NCBI GenBank assembly: GCA_913054415.1
Contig: CAJXII010000064.1
Coordinates: forward strand, 1 to 8,689
Length of the DNA: 8,689 nt
Direction of reading: 5' to 3'
DNA from: an uncultured Arcobacter sp.
GTDB lineage: Bacteria > Campylobacterota > Campylobacteria > Campylobacterales > Arcobacteraceae
Shown here: positions 1 to 6,528 of the stretch, one piece after another
How the letters are laid out: each line of letters starts with the position of its first letter
How positions within the stretch are numbered: position 1 is the stretch's first letter
The notes under the pieces: generated by a model
What the model saw: only the letters and a program-made list of their open reading frames with translations
What the model was told of the DNA's origin: nothing
Database searches by the model: none
Translations under genes and position numbers: made by a program

Positions 1-1
1 A

Positions 2-211
2 AAATTAGATATAAACAAATATAATGCTCAATACAATAATATTGTAGTAAAAACTTTTAAAGATTCACATGATAGATTTTTGATATTAGATAACAAAGAA
101 GTATATCTAATAGGTGCTAGTTTGAAAGATCTTGGTAAAAAATGGTTTGGATTTTCCAAAATAGATATTAGTAGTATTGATTCTATATTGAAAAGGTTGG
201 GAAATGAGTAA
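2..211 (+). CDS. C-terminal end of a PLD-like / ORF6N-associated protein (5' end outside window)
   Basis: An open frame enters from the left edge and ends at TAA 209-211, giving 69 residues without a start. Positions 68-91 encode HDRFLILD, which fits the phospholipase-D active-site pattern HxK(x)4D with Arg in place of Lys. It is followed by GASLKDLGKKWFGFSK, where the GAS takes the place of the Gly-Ser that follows HKD motifs. From memory, this 'DRFLI-D ... GASLKDLGKKWF' tail occurs at the C-terminus of ORF6N-domain proteins, which are phage or mobile-element related; that assignment is recall and not a search. The N-terminal domains lie outside the window, so it is unclear whether the gene is intact. 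Its stop overlaps the next ORF start (ATGAGTAA). Confidence 0.6.
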   Translation, partial: KLDINKYNAQYNNIVVKTFKDSHDRFLILDNKEVYLIGASLKDLGKKWFGFSKIDISSIDSILKRLGNE

Positions 212-380
212 AAATAAAATGAAAGCAATAATAGAAATATTAAATTTAATAATATTATCATTATTGGTTCTTACATCTTCACTCTTAGCTAATAGTGAAG
301 CTATCTTAAAGCTTAATACTCTTGGACATACGACTATGATCCCTACTAGTGTGCCAGATTTTGCTATAGGGGTGAAGTAG
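204..380 (+). CDS. 58-residue secreted-looking ORF, possible truncated start of a WD40-type protein
   Basis: The ATG at 204 overlaps the upstream stop by 8 bases and follows a purine-rich stretch (aaaggttggga), so translational coupling is plausible. Residues 1-6 are polar and basic. Residues 9-30 form a hydrophobic signal-peptide-like segment ending near LLA-NSEA. The mature part is only about 28 residues, including ILKLNTLGHTTMI. This resembles, from memory, the region just after the signal peptide in Campylobacterota WD40-repeat proteins, where a Gly-His begins the first blade. No WD repeats follow and the frame stops at TAG 378-380. The best reading is a 5' remnant of a larger exported protein joined to unrelated DNA after about position 340. 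It could also be a real short exported peptide. Function unknown. Confidence 0.35.
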   Translation: MSKNKMKAIIEILNLIILSLLVLTSSLLANSEAILKLNTLGHTTMIPTSVPDFAIGVK

Positions 381-383
381 GAC

Positions 384-782
384 ATGCAAACACTTTATGT
401 AATATCAGGAGCAAATGGAAGCGGTAAAACAACTTTTGCTAAAAGTTTTTCTACTGTTAATAACTTATATTTTATAAATGCAGATGAGATAGCAAAAGAG
501 TTACAATATCAAGTTGTATTGATATATCTTTTTTTAGAAAATCCAGATTCTAATATAAGCAGAGTAAAAAATAGAGTTTTAAATGGTGGTCATCATATCC
601 CAAAAGATGATATAATAAGGCGATATTATAGAAGTAAAAAGTTATTTTATGAAGTTTATAAGGATATGGTGGATAGTTGGAGTTTCTATTATAATTCAAA
701 TGAGATATTTGAAGAGATTGCAAATGATGATGAGATTTTAGATGATGATAAATATAATGATTTTTTAGGAGATATGAAATGA
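384..782 (+). CDS. Zeta-toxin-like P-loop kinase with an internal deletion
   Basis: The 132-residue product starts with a textbook Walker A, GANGSGKTTF at residues 9-18 (Lys15, Thr16). It continues to INADEIAKEL (31-40), where Asp34 matches the substrate-side Asp of zeta kinases. It then jumps directly to YQVVLIYLFLENP (42-54), RVKNRVLNGGHHIP (60-73) and the Arg-rich IIRRYYRS (77-84). In full-length relatives, roughly 190-200 residues long, about 60 residues lie between KEL and the YxVxLxYLFL strand. That segment carries the ETTLSG-like motif with the catalytic or substrate Glu. The frame is preserved, so the deletion appears clean, with its junction near 501-512. Zeta toxins phosphorylate UDP-N-acetylglucosamine; this copy probably cannot, although it may still bind nucleotide. 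The stop overlaps the next start as ATGA, which indicates a coupled pair. Confidence 0.8.
   Translation: MQTLYVISGANGSGKTTFAKSFSTVNNLYFINADEIAKELQYQVVLIYLFLENPDSNISRVKNRVLNGGHHIPKDDIIRRYYRSKKLFYEVYKDMVDSWSFYYNSNEIFEEIANDDEILDDDKYNDFLGDMK
767..772 (+). promoter_or_regulatory. Ribosome binding site for the 70-residue partner gene
   Basis: AGGAGA lies inside the last codons of the kinase gene, 6 bases before the ATG at 779. It supports both the start codon and translation of the downstream ORF despite the damaged gene in front of it. Confidence 0.6.
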
Positions 783-991
783 TTACGATAGATAAAAATA
801 TGATTCAAAAGATCGGAAACAATGCAGTTCGACAAGCACAAAGAAAAAGCTTAGAAAATGGGATACCAAATAGTTATAGCAAAAATGGTGTAATATATTT
901 TCAACTACCAGACGGCACTATAACTATGGATGATCCATTTGAAAAGGGTGAATTAAAAAAGAGATTAGACAGATTGACAAATAAAAACTAA
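779..991 (+). CDS. Small protein paired with the zeta-like kinase, possible antitoxin
   Basis: This 70-residue protein is encoded directly after the kinase with a 4-base ATGA overlap and a good AGGAGA ribosome site. It has an N-terminal amphipathic segment (IDKNMIQKIGNNAVRQAQRKSLENG, abbreviated here as residues 3-28), then a short beta-like stretch (SYSKNGVIYFQLPDGTITMDDPF, residues 32-55) and a charged C-terminal tail. No DNA-binding or enzymatic motif is evident. Small proteins with an 'A-RxAQ ... G-P--YS-NG-IYYELPDG-I' pattern occur next to zeta-like kinases in Proteobacteria (recall, not searched), so an antitoxin or immunity role is inferred. Unlike the kinase, it looks complete. Its stop is 6 bases before the histidine kinase start, so the two are probably on one transcript. 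Confidence 0.6.
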   Translation: MITIDKNMIQKIGNNAVRQAQRKSLENGIPNSYSKNGVIYFQLPDGTITMDDPFEKGELKKRLDRLTNKN

Positions 992-997
992 CTCAAT

Positions 998-2239
998 ATG
1001 AAAAATATATCAATATCTACATTTATCAATATTATCTTTTCTATCGCTATTATATTTATATGTTTGGCATTTGGAATATTTATCAAACTAGATCAACAAA
1101 AACATCAAATGATACAGCACCAAAGATATGAGATTATCACTAAAAGTGTCTTATCTTATCATAATTTTACCCCAAAGATTATAGATGATTTAGAAAAAAA
1201 GTTAGATATTAAGTATATTGATAATAGTGATCTAAAATTAAAAATCTTAAATCAAGCAATCACAATTTATCAAAAAGAGTATATAAATATACGACTAAGA
1301 GTTTTTAATCTTGATGATAAATACTACATCTATATACAAAGATTTGGTCTAAATATGATGTTTTTAGATAAGGTATATATTAGGTCAAATATATTATTTA
1401 TAGCAATTGCTTTTGTATTTGTTTTATTGATGACACTTTTGCTTTATATATTATTTAGAAAAAAACTCAAACCACTAAAAGAGCTAAACAACTCAATCCA
1501 ACAGTTTAGCAAAGGTGATTTTAGTGTCCATATAGATATAAAATCAAAAGATGAGATAGGACAAATAAGCGACAGTTTTAATCAAGCTATTACCAATATA
1601 AATCTTTTGATAAACTCCAAAAATCTATTTATGCGAAATATTATGCATGAGCTAAAAACACCTATTACAAAAAATCTTTTTCTAATCAATATGATAGAAA
1701 CCAAACAAACTCAAGACAAAGAGTTGCTTATAAAAAATCTAAATCTTATGAATGATACTATTAATGAATTGGCAAATATTGAAAAACTAAAAACTGATTT
1801 TTTAAATTTTCAAAAAGAATCTATCAATATTCTACAACTTCTACAAGAGTTAATAGCTAATACCGATATATCAGAAGTAAAGATTATTAACAATACCAAA
1901 AATCCAAATATTGTAGTAAATCGCCCATTATTTGTAATCCTACTTAAAAATCTTTTAACCAATGGCTACAAATATGCTACAGATCATCATATATATATTA
2001 AGATTTTGGATAATCAAATTGTTTTTAAAACTAAAGGGGATAAATTATCTAAGGATTTAGAATATTATACTCAACCATTTTCACAAGAAACTAAAAATTC
2101 CCAAGGTCTTGGTTTAGGACTTTATATAGCTAATGAAATAGCTATTTTGCACCATTATAGATTACACTACTGGCACGATAAGGGATATAATAATTTTAGT
2201 CTTGTTTATGATAAAAGAAATATCAATAAAACAAAATAA
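998..2239 (+). CDS. ArsS-family sensor histidine kinase (orphan)
   Basis: This 413-residue inner-membrane kinase has a first membrane segment at about 7-29, a periplasmic sensor of about 100 residues and a second membrane segment at about 132-153. A HAMP linker (about 154-206, with KSKDEIGQISDSF) follows. The dimerisation H-box is RNIMHELKTPITKN with phospho-accepting His217. The ATPase domain has an N-box KNLLTNGYKY (Asn318/Asn322) and a G-box GLGLGLY (Gly370, 372, 374). The D-box is poorly conserved, as in Helicobacter pylori ArsS, whose H-box and 'L--YLQP' region it also resembles. ArsS in H. pylori senses acid; the stimulus here is not known. The paired response regulator gene usually found upstream is missing, and the ORF before it is the small TA-like gene. 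No Shine-Dalgarno sequence precedes the ATG, yet no better in-frame start exists before the first membrane segment. Confidence 0.9.
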   Translation: MKNISISTFINIIFSIAIIFICLAFGIFIKLDQQKHQMIQHQRYEIITKSVLSYHNFTPKIIDDLEKKLDIKYIDNSDLKLKILNQAITIYQKEYINIRLRVFNLDDKYYIYIQRFGLNMMFLDKVYIRSNILFIAIAFVFVLLMTLLLYILFRKKLKPLKELNNSIQQFSKGDFSVHIDIKSKDEIGQISDSFNQAITNINLLINSKNLFMRNIMHELKTPITKNLFLINMIETKQTQDKELLIKNLNLMNDTINELANIEKLKTDFLNFQKESINILQLLQELIANTDISEVKIINNTKNPNIVVNRPLFVILLKNLLTNGYKYATDHHIYIKILDNQIVFKTKGDKLSKDLEYYTQPFSQETKNSQGLGLGLYIANEIAILHHYRLHYWHDKGYNNFSLVYDKRNINKTK

Positions 2240-2268
2240 AAAAATTATATCTATTTTATAGCATCAAA

Positions 2269-2544
2269 TTAATATCTATTAAATTCTCTTCTTGGTCGTT
2301 CTTCTCTAGGTTTTGCTTCATTTATTCTTAAAGTTCTACCTTCAAATTCTTTTTCATTTAATTCTTCTATAGCTTTTTTTGCTTCAGCATCATTCTCCAT
2401 AGTAACAAAACCAAAACCTTTTGCTCTTCCTGTTTCTCTATCTGATATAAGTTTTACACTTGATACCTCACCATATTGTGAGAATAGATTATTAATCTCA
2501 TCTTCACTAGTTCTATAATTCATATTTCCAACATAAATTTGCAT
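2269..2544 (-). CDS. RRM-domain RNA-binding protein
   Basis: The 91-residue protein is a single RNA recognition motif. RNP2 is IYVGNM at residues 3-8 and RNP1 is KGFGFVTM at residues 42-49. The RNA-stacking aromatics Tyr4, Phe44 and Phe46 are present. The fold ends near RTLRINEAKP, followed by a short basic tail (REERPRREFNRY). Length and layout match bacterial RRM proteins, the Rbp type known from cyanobacteria and common in Campylobacterota, which bind single-stranded RNA and are often cold or stress responsive. The RNA targets here are unknown. A purine-rich site (AAGAGAG) precedes the ATG. The gene is monocistronic, convergent with the histidine kinase and divergent from the ZnuA-like gene. 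No clear hairpin is seen in the 29 bases that separate it from the kinase. Confidence 0.95.
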   Translation of the reverse strand: MQIYVGNMNYRTSEDEINNLFSQYGEVSSVKLISDRETGRAKGFGFVTMENDAEAKKAIEELNEKEFEGRTLRINEAKPREERPRREFNRY

Positions 2545-2629
2545 ATTTCTCTCTTTTCTTTTGTGTATTCATTAAAACTCTAACCTGCTAATTTATGTAA
2601 AATATTCAGATAAGGTAATAATTGAACTG

Positions 2630-2635
2630 ATTATA
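2630..2635 (-). promoter_or_regulatory. Candidate extended -10 element for the RRM gene
   Basis: On the minus strand the sequence reads TGATATAAT, which is an extended -10 (TGnTATAAT) lying about 86 bases before the RRM start codon. It would give a leader of roughly 75-80 bases. No convincing -35 is seen, which is usual for sigma-70 promoters in this group. Confidence 0.4.
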
Positions 2636-2673
2636 TCATAACTTTAGAATATTTTACTGAAATAGTGGAAAAA

Positions 2674-2679
2674 TATAAT
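2674..2679 (+). promoter_or_regulatory. Candidate -10 element for the ZnuA-like gene
   Basis: TATAAT lies 47 bases before the start codon in an A/T-tract-rich stretch. There is no recognisable -35, which is typical of Campylobacterota sigma-70 promoters. The region shows no Zur or Fur box that I can defend, so metal control is not demonstrated. Confidence 0.4.
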
Positions 2680-2725
2680 AATATTTTAAGTAAAACTGAT
2701 ATATTATCCCACAAAAGGGGATTTT

Positions 2726-3553
2726 ATGAGAATTTTTAAATTTTTATTATTTAGTTTTATATTTACAAGTAGCTTGTATGCAAGATTAAATATTGTAGTT
2801 TCTATACAACCAGAGGTGAGTTTTGTTCAAGCAATAGCAAAAGATTTGGTAAATATATCATTGATGGTCAAACCAGGTCATGAACCACATAGTTATGAAC
2901 CAAAACCATCTCAGATGAAAGATATATCCAAAGCAGATATTTATTTTAGTATAGGTGTAGAGTTTGAGCAAGTTTGGTTAAACAAATTTCAAGATATAAA
3001 CCATAAAATGCTTATTATTGATTTATCAAAACATATTAATAAAATATCTATGGTAGAGCAACATCATAAAGGATTAGATCCACATATTTGGACATCTTTG
3101 GATAATATTCAAATCATAGCCAAAGATATTTTAGATACACTTATTTTAAAAGACAAACAACATAAAAAAGAGTATGAGAAAAACTATAAAAAATTTATTG
3201 CTAAAATAAAATCAACAAATCAACAAATCAAACAAATACTCAAAGATATACCAACAAACTCAACATTTATGGTTTTTCATCCATCTTTTGGATATTTTGC
3301 TAAACAATACCATCTTAAACAATTACCTATACAAATAGAGGGTAAAAATCCAAAACCAAGACAAATTATCAAACTAATAGATCTTGCTAGAGTAAATCAT
3401 ATCAAAGCTATCATAGTTTCACCTTTATTTTCATCAAAAATAGCAAAACAGATATCAAATGAACTAAATATAAAAGTGGTAAAAATTAGTGCTTTAGATC
3501 CAAATTGGAGTAAGAATTTAATATACTTAGCTAAAATTATAGCTAACAAATAA
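2726..3553 (+). CDS. ZnuA-like periplasmic zinc/manganese-binding protein
   Basis: This 275-residue protein belongs to the cluster-9 metal-binding subunits of ABC transporters (ZnuA, TroA, MntC). It has a Sec signal peptide at residues 1-19 (SLYA then RLN) with no lipobox cysteine, so it should be soluble in the periplasm. The expected metal ligands are in place: His55 in GHEPHSYEP, His120 in DPHIW, His185 in FHPSFGYFA and Asp258 in ALDPNW. The long helix linking the two lobes is the Lys-rich stretch at about 140-175. The His-rich loop typical of zinc-specific members is reduced to EQHHKG (about 112-117), so zinc versus manganese cannot be settled. The start is supported by AAGGGGA just upstream. 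No permease (ZnuB) or ATPase (ZnuC) gene is adjacent, and the gene ends at a terminator, so the rest of the transporter must be encoded elsewhere. Confidence 0.9.
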   Translation: MRIFKFLLFSFIFTSSLYARLNIVVSIQPEVSFVQAIAKDLVNISLMVKPGHEPHSYEPKPSQMKDISKADIYFSIGVEFEQVWLNKFQDINHKMLIIDLSKHINKISMVEQHHKGLDPHIWTSLDNIQIIAKDILDTLILKDKQHKKEYEKNYKKFIAKIKSTNQQIKQILKDIPTNSTFMVFHPSFGYFAKQYHLKQLPIQIEGKNPKPRQIIKLIDLARVNHIKAIIVSPLFSSKIAKQISNELNIKVVKISALDPNWSKNLIYLAKIIANK

Positions 3554-3565
3554 AAAGACTAAATA

Positions 3566-3592
3566 CTAACTAAACTATAAAAGTTTAGTTAG
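3566..3592. terminator. Bidirectional intrinsic terminator between the ZnuA-like gene and pckA
   Basis: There is a perfect 11-bp inverted repeat, CTAACTAAACT at 3566-3576 and AGTTTAGTTAG at 3582-3592, with a 5-base loop ATAAA. It lies 13 bases after the ZnuA-like stop and 12 bases beyond the pckA stop on the other strand. On the minus strand the stem is followed within a few bases by CTTTTTATTT, and on the plus strand by a T-rich tail. It is placed to end both convergent transcripts, although the stem is A/T-rich. Confidence 0.75.
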
Positions 3593-3603
3593 ATTAGTTT
3601 ATA

Positions 3604-5181
3604 TTATAATGCAGGTCCTGCAGATGTAAAATCAAAGTCACTATCATCTGTAAGATATTTTTTAAAGTTTTCTATATACATAGATGCTAAGTTTTTAGCT
3701 GCTTCATCATAAGCTTCTTTGTTTTCCCAAGTATTTCTAGGGTTTAATACTTCTGTATCAACACCTTTTAAAGTTTTTGGGATAGATAGATTAAAAATAG
3801 GAGTAGTTTCAAATTCACTATCTTCAATATTTCCATCTAAAATACCATTGATACAAGCTCTAGTATTTTTAATCGTCATCCTACTTCCTGTGCCATAAGC
3901 ACCACCTGTCCAACCTGTATTTACAAGATAAACATTTACATTGTGCTGATCAATCTTTTCACCTAAAAGTTTAGCATAATCTGTTGGGTGTAGAGGCAAA
4001 AATGCTTCACCAAAACAAGCACTAAATGTTGCAGTTGGTTCTTTAATACCTCTTTCTGTTCCTGCTACTTTTGCAGTATAACCACTTAAGAAATAATACA
4101 TAGCTTGTTCTTTTGTAAGTTTAGATACAGGAGGTAATACTCCATAAGCATCTGCACTTAAAAAGATAATATTTTTAGGATGTCCCGCTTGTGAATTTGG
4201 TTGAATATTTTCAATATGATTTATAGGATATGAAACTCTAGTATTTTCTGTTTTACTTCCATCACTATAATCAACCTCTCCATTTTCATTTGCTACTACA
4301 TTTTCTAAAATAGCACCTTTTTTAATTGCTGCAAATATCTCTGGCTCACTAGATGGATCAAGATTGATAACTTTAGCATAACAACCACCTTCAAAGTTAA
4401 ATACTCCATTGTCATCCCAACCATGTTCATCATCACCGATTAATGCTCTATTTGGATCTGTAGATAGTGTAGTTTTTCCTGTTCCACTTAATCCAAAAAA
4501 TAGTGCAGTATCTCCATCTTTTCCAACATTTGCTGAACAATGCATTGCCATTTTACCATCAAGAGGAAGCCAATAGTTCATCATTGAGAAGATACCTTTT
4601 TTAATCTCTCCTGCATACCATGTTCCACCAATAACCGCTTCATTTTCTTCAATATTGAAAGCTACAAAAACTTCTGAATGTAGATTATCATCTTTGAAAT
4701 TAGGATTTGTAGTTTTACAAGCATTATAAAGTGTAAAATCAGGTTCAAAATCCTCTAACTCTTTTGCTGTTGGGACAATAAACATATTTTGAACAAAATG
4801 TGCTTGCCAAGCAATCTCTGTGATAATTCTTATAGATTTTCTACTTTCTAAACTAGAACCACTAAATACATCAGTTACATATAAATCTTTTCCATTTAGT
4901 TGATTGTTTGATATAGTTTTTAACTTATCATAAACCTCTTTATTAATAGGTTGGTTAATATCACCCCACGAGATATATTTATTTGATGGATCTGCATTTA
5001 CAAAATATTTATCTTTTGGACTTCTACCTGTAAAAATACCTGTATCTATCATTAAAGCACCACTTGAAGATATTTTTGCACCTTCATTCTCAACTGCATG
5101 ATCTATTAAAGTATCTATATCAAGGTTTCTATAGATTTTTCCTATATTTTCTAATTTGATAGAATTTCTAATTTCTGACAT
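3604..5181 (-). CDS. pckA: Phosphoenolpyruvate carboxykinase (ATP)
   Basis: This 525-residue enzyme converts oxaloacetate plus ATP to phosphoenolpyruvate, CO2 and ADP in the cytoplasm, the entry step of gluconeogenesis. The key residues align with E. coli PckA at a constant offset of 18 in the core: Lys195 and His214 (manganese ligands), the kinase-1a loop GLSGTGKTT with Lys236, and the kinase-2 motif with Asp250/Asp251 (GDDEHGW). Arg53 in TGRSPKDK is the oxaloacetate-side Arg. The adenine-site region GTGSRMTIKNTR is also intact. Length is slightly below the 540 residues of E. coli. The ATG is preceded by AGGA at 9 bases. It is the last gene of the operon, 18 bases after oadB, and a hairpin follows its stop. 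Sharing a transcript with oxaloacetate decarboxylase suggests joint control of the oxaloacetate pool. Confidence 0.97.
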   Translation of the reverse strand: MSEIRNSIKLENIGKIYRNLDIDTLIDHAVENEGAKISSSGALMIDTGIFTGRSPKDKYFVNADPSNKYISWGDINQPINKEVYDKLKTISNNQLNGKDLYVTDVFSGSSLESRKSIRIITEIAWQAHFVQNMFIVPTAKELEDFEPDFTLYNACKTTNPNFKDDNLHSEVFVAFNIEENEAVIGGTWYAGEIKKGIFSMMNYWLPLDGKMAMHCSANVGKDGDTALFFGLSGTGKTTLSTDPNRALIGDDEHGWDDNGVFNFEGGCYAKVINLDPSSEPEIFAAIKKGAILENVVANENGEVDYSDGSKTENTRVSYPINHIENIQPNSQAGHPKNIIFLSADAYGVLPPVSKLTKEQAMYYFLSGYTAKVAGTERGIKEPTATFSACFGEAFLPLHPTDYAKLLGEKIDQHNVNVYLVNTGWTGGAYGTGSRMTIKNTRACINGILDGNIEDSEFETTPIFNLSIPKTLKGVDTEVLNPRNTWENKEAYDEAAKNLASMYIENFKKYLTDDSDFDFTSAGPAL

Positions 5182-5199
5182 TTTTTATTTTCCTAATTT

Positions 5200-6507
5200 T
5201 TATTTGAATATTGATAATAATACACCAGCTGCAACAGCAGAACCTATTACACCTGCAACATTTGGACCCATAGCATGCATCAATAAAATATTTGATTTAT
5301 CATACTCTTGACCAACTTTACTTACAACTCTAGCAGCCATTGGCACTGCACTAACTCCAGCTGCACCTATTAATGGATTGATCTGTTTATCTTTTGGACT
5401 TAATTTGTTCATTAATTTAGCCATTAATACTCCAGCTGCTGTTCCAGCCGCAAATGCCAAAAGACCAATCACCATAATACCAAGCGAATCTAATACCAAA
5501 AACTTATCAGCAGCAAGTTTAGAACCAACCCCTAGTCCTAAAAAGATTGTAACTGTATTAATAAGTGCATTTTGCATGGTATCATTCAATCTCTCTACAA
5601 CTCCACTCTCTTTTGCAAAATTACCAAAAGCAAATGCACCTATTAGTGGTGTAGATTCAGGTAGTAATAAAACTGCCATCATTAAAATTAAAATTGGTAA
5701 AAACAATTTTTCCAATCTATGCACTTTTCTAAGTGGTGGCATTTTTATTTTTCTCTCCTCTTGAGTTGTTAAAGCTTTCATAATAGGAGGTTGAATAACA
5801 GGAACAAGTGCCATATAACTATAAGCAGCAACCGCAATAGTTCCTAACATCTCAGGAGCTAGTCTATGAGCTATAAAAATTGATGTAGGACCATCAGCAC
5901 CACCTATAATTGATATCGCACTAGCAGTTTGAAGATCAAAACCTAACATAACAGCACCTACAAGAGACCCAAAGATACCAAATTGAGCAGCACCACCAAG
6001 TAATGCAGTTTTAGGATTTGCCAATAGTGGTCCAAAATCTGTCATAGCCCCTACTCCCATAAATATAAGAAGTGGGAAAAATTCATTTGCTATACCCATA
6101 TTATATATGATCCCTAGCATACCATGAGGACCTGCCATATGAGCTAAAGGTATATTTGCCAACAAACCACCAAAAGCAATAGGTAGTAATAATAATGGTT
6201 CAAACCCTTTAGCAATAGCTAAATAAAATAGTAAAAATACTATTGCAAACATTATAATTCTACCCCAAGATTGCTCAAAATGAGTCATAGGTCTAGCATC
6301 TTTTGGATTCGGTTCTGATGTCATTATTCCATCTTTTGGATTGACTAAAGCATTGATACCCGTTGTTTCAAAAAAAGATTTTGCTAGTTGAGTTAATGTT
6401 TTTGATTGATACTCTTTATGCCCTGTATGTTCTTCATTAGCAAAACAATTTGTGCTAAATAAAGTTATAAGCAATAACAAGACAAAAGAGATAAGTTTTT
6501 TATTCAT
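5200..6507 (-). CDS. oadB: Oxaloacetate decarboxylase beta subunit (sodium-pumping membrane subunit)
   Basis: The 435-residue integral membrane protein decarboxylates carboxybiotin and exports Na+. Hallmarks are KGFEPLLLLPIAFG near the first family helix, IIGGADGPTSIF with Asp205 (equivalent to Asp203 of Klebsiella OadB, which is essential for Na+ transport), AAYSYMALVP with the following Tyr region, and the C-terminal GAAGVSAVPMAARVV and HAMGPNVAGVIGSAVAAG segments. A TTG at 6519 is also open in frame, but that codon is part of the ribosome binding site TTTGGAGAAA, so the ATG at 6507 is the better start. The first 24 residues form a signal-like hydrophobic segment (KKLISF to NCFA). A polar stretch of about 45 residues follows before the usual OadB N-terminal region, making this longer at the N-terminus than the short OadB forms. 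It sits between oadA and pckA. Confidence 0.93.
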   Translation of the reverse strand: MNKKLISFVLLLLITLFSTNCFANEEHTGHKEYQSKTLTQLAKSFFETTGINALVNPKDGIMTSEPNPKDARPMTHFEQSWGRIIMFAIVFLLFYLAIAKGFEPLLLLPIAFGGLLANIPLAHMAGPHGMLGIIYNMGIANEFFPLLIFMGVGAMTDFGPLLANPKTALLGGAAQFGIFGSLVGAVMLGFDLQTASAISIIGGADGPTSIFIAHRLAPEMLGTIAVAAYSYMALVPVIQPPIMKALTTQEERKIKMPPLRKVHRLEKLFLPILILMMAVLLLPESTPLIGAFAFGNFAKESGVVERLNDTMQNALINTVTIFLGLGVGSKLAADKFLVLDSLGIMVIGLLAFAAGTAAGVLMAKLMNKLSPKDKQINPLIGAAGVSAVPMAARVVSKVGQEYDKSNILLMHAMGPNVAGVIGSAVAAGVLLSIFK

Positions 6508-6513
6508 TTGTTT

Positions 6514-6517
6514 CTCC
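6514..6517 (-). promoter_or_regulatory. Shine-Dalgarno site that fixes the oadB start
   Basis: GGAG on the minus strand lies 6 bases before ATG 6505-6507. The alternative TTG start at 6517-6519 overlaps this site and has no ribosome site of its own, so it is rejected. Confidence 0.75.
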
Positions 6518-6528
6518 AAAATACTAAT

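Noticed and set aside
335..382. CCTAC ... GTAGG pairing around 340-382, considered as a structured RNA or att site
   Set aside because: Only 5 bp pair, with no supporting stems, and no second copy is seen in the window.
107..385. Long open frames on the minus strand at 28-261 and 107-385
   Set aside because: They are antisense to the left-edge fragment and the secreted-looking ORF, have low-complexity Leu/Ile/Phe/Ser composition, no ribosome site and no recognisable motif.
2652..2695. Inverted heptamer TTTTACT ... AGTAAAA flanking the ZnuA-gene -10, considered as an operator
   Set aside because: The arms are 30 bases apart, A/T-rich and match no Zur or Fur consensus that I can defend; chance is likely at this base composition.
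5378..5764. Plus-strand open frame opposite oadB
   Set aside because: It is an antisense shadow of a well-conserved membrane protein, with no ribosome site or family signature.
6508..6519. TTG start adding MEKQ to OadB
   Set aside because: The TTG overlaps the ribosome site GGAG that serves the ATG at 6505-6507.
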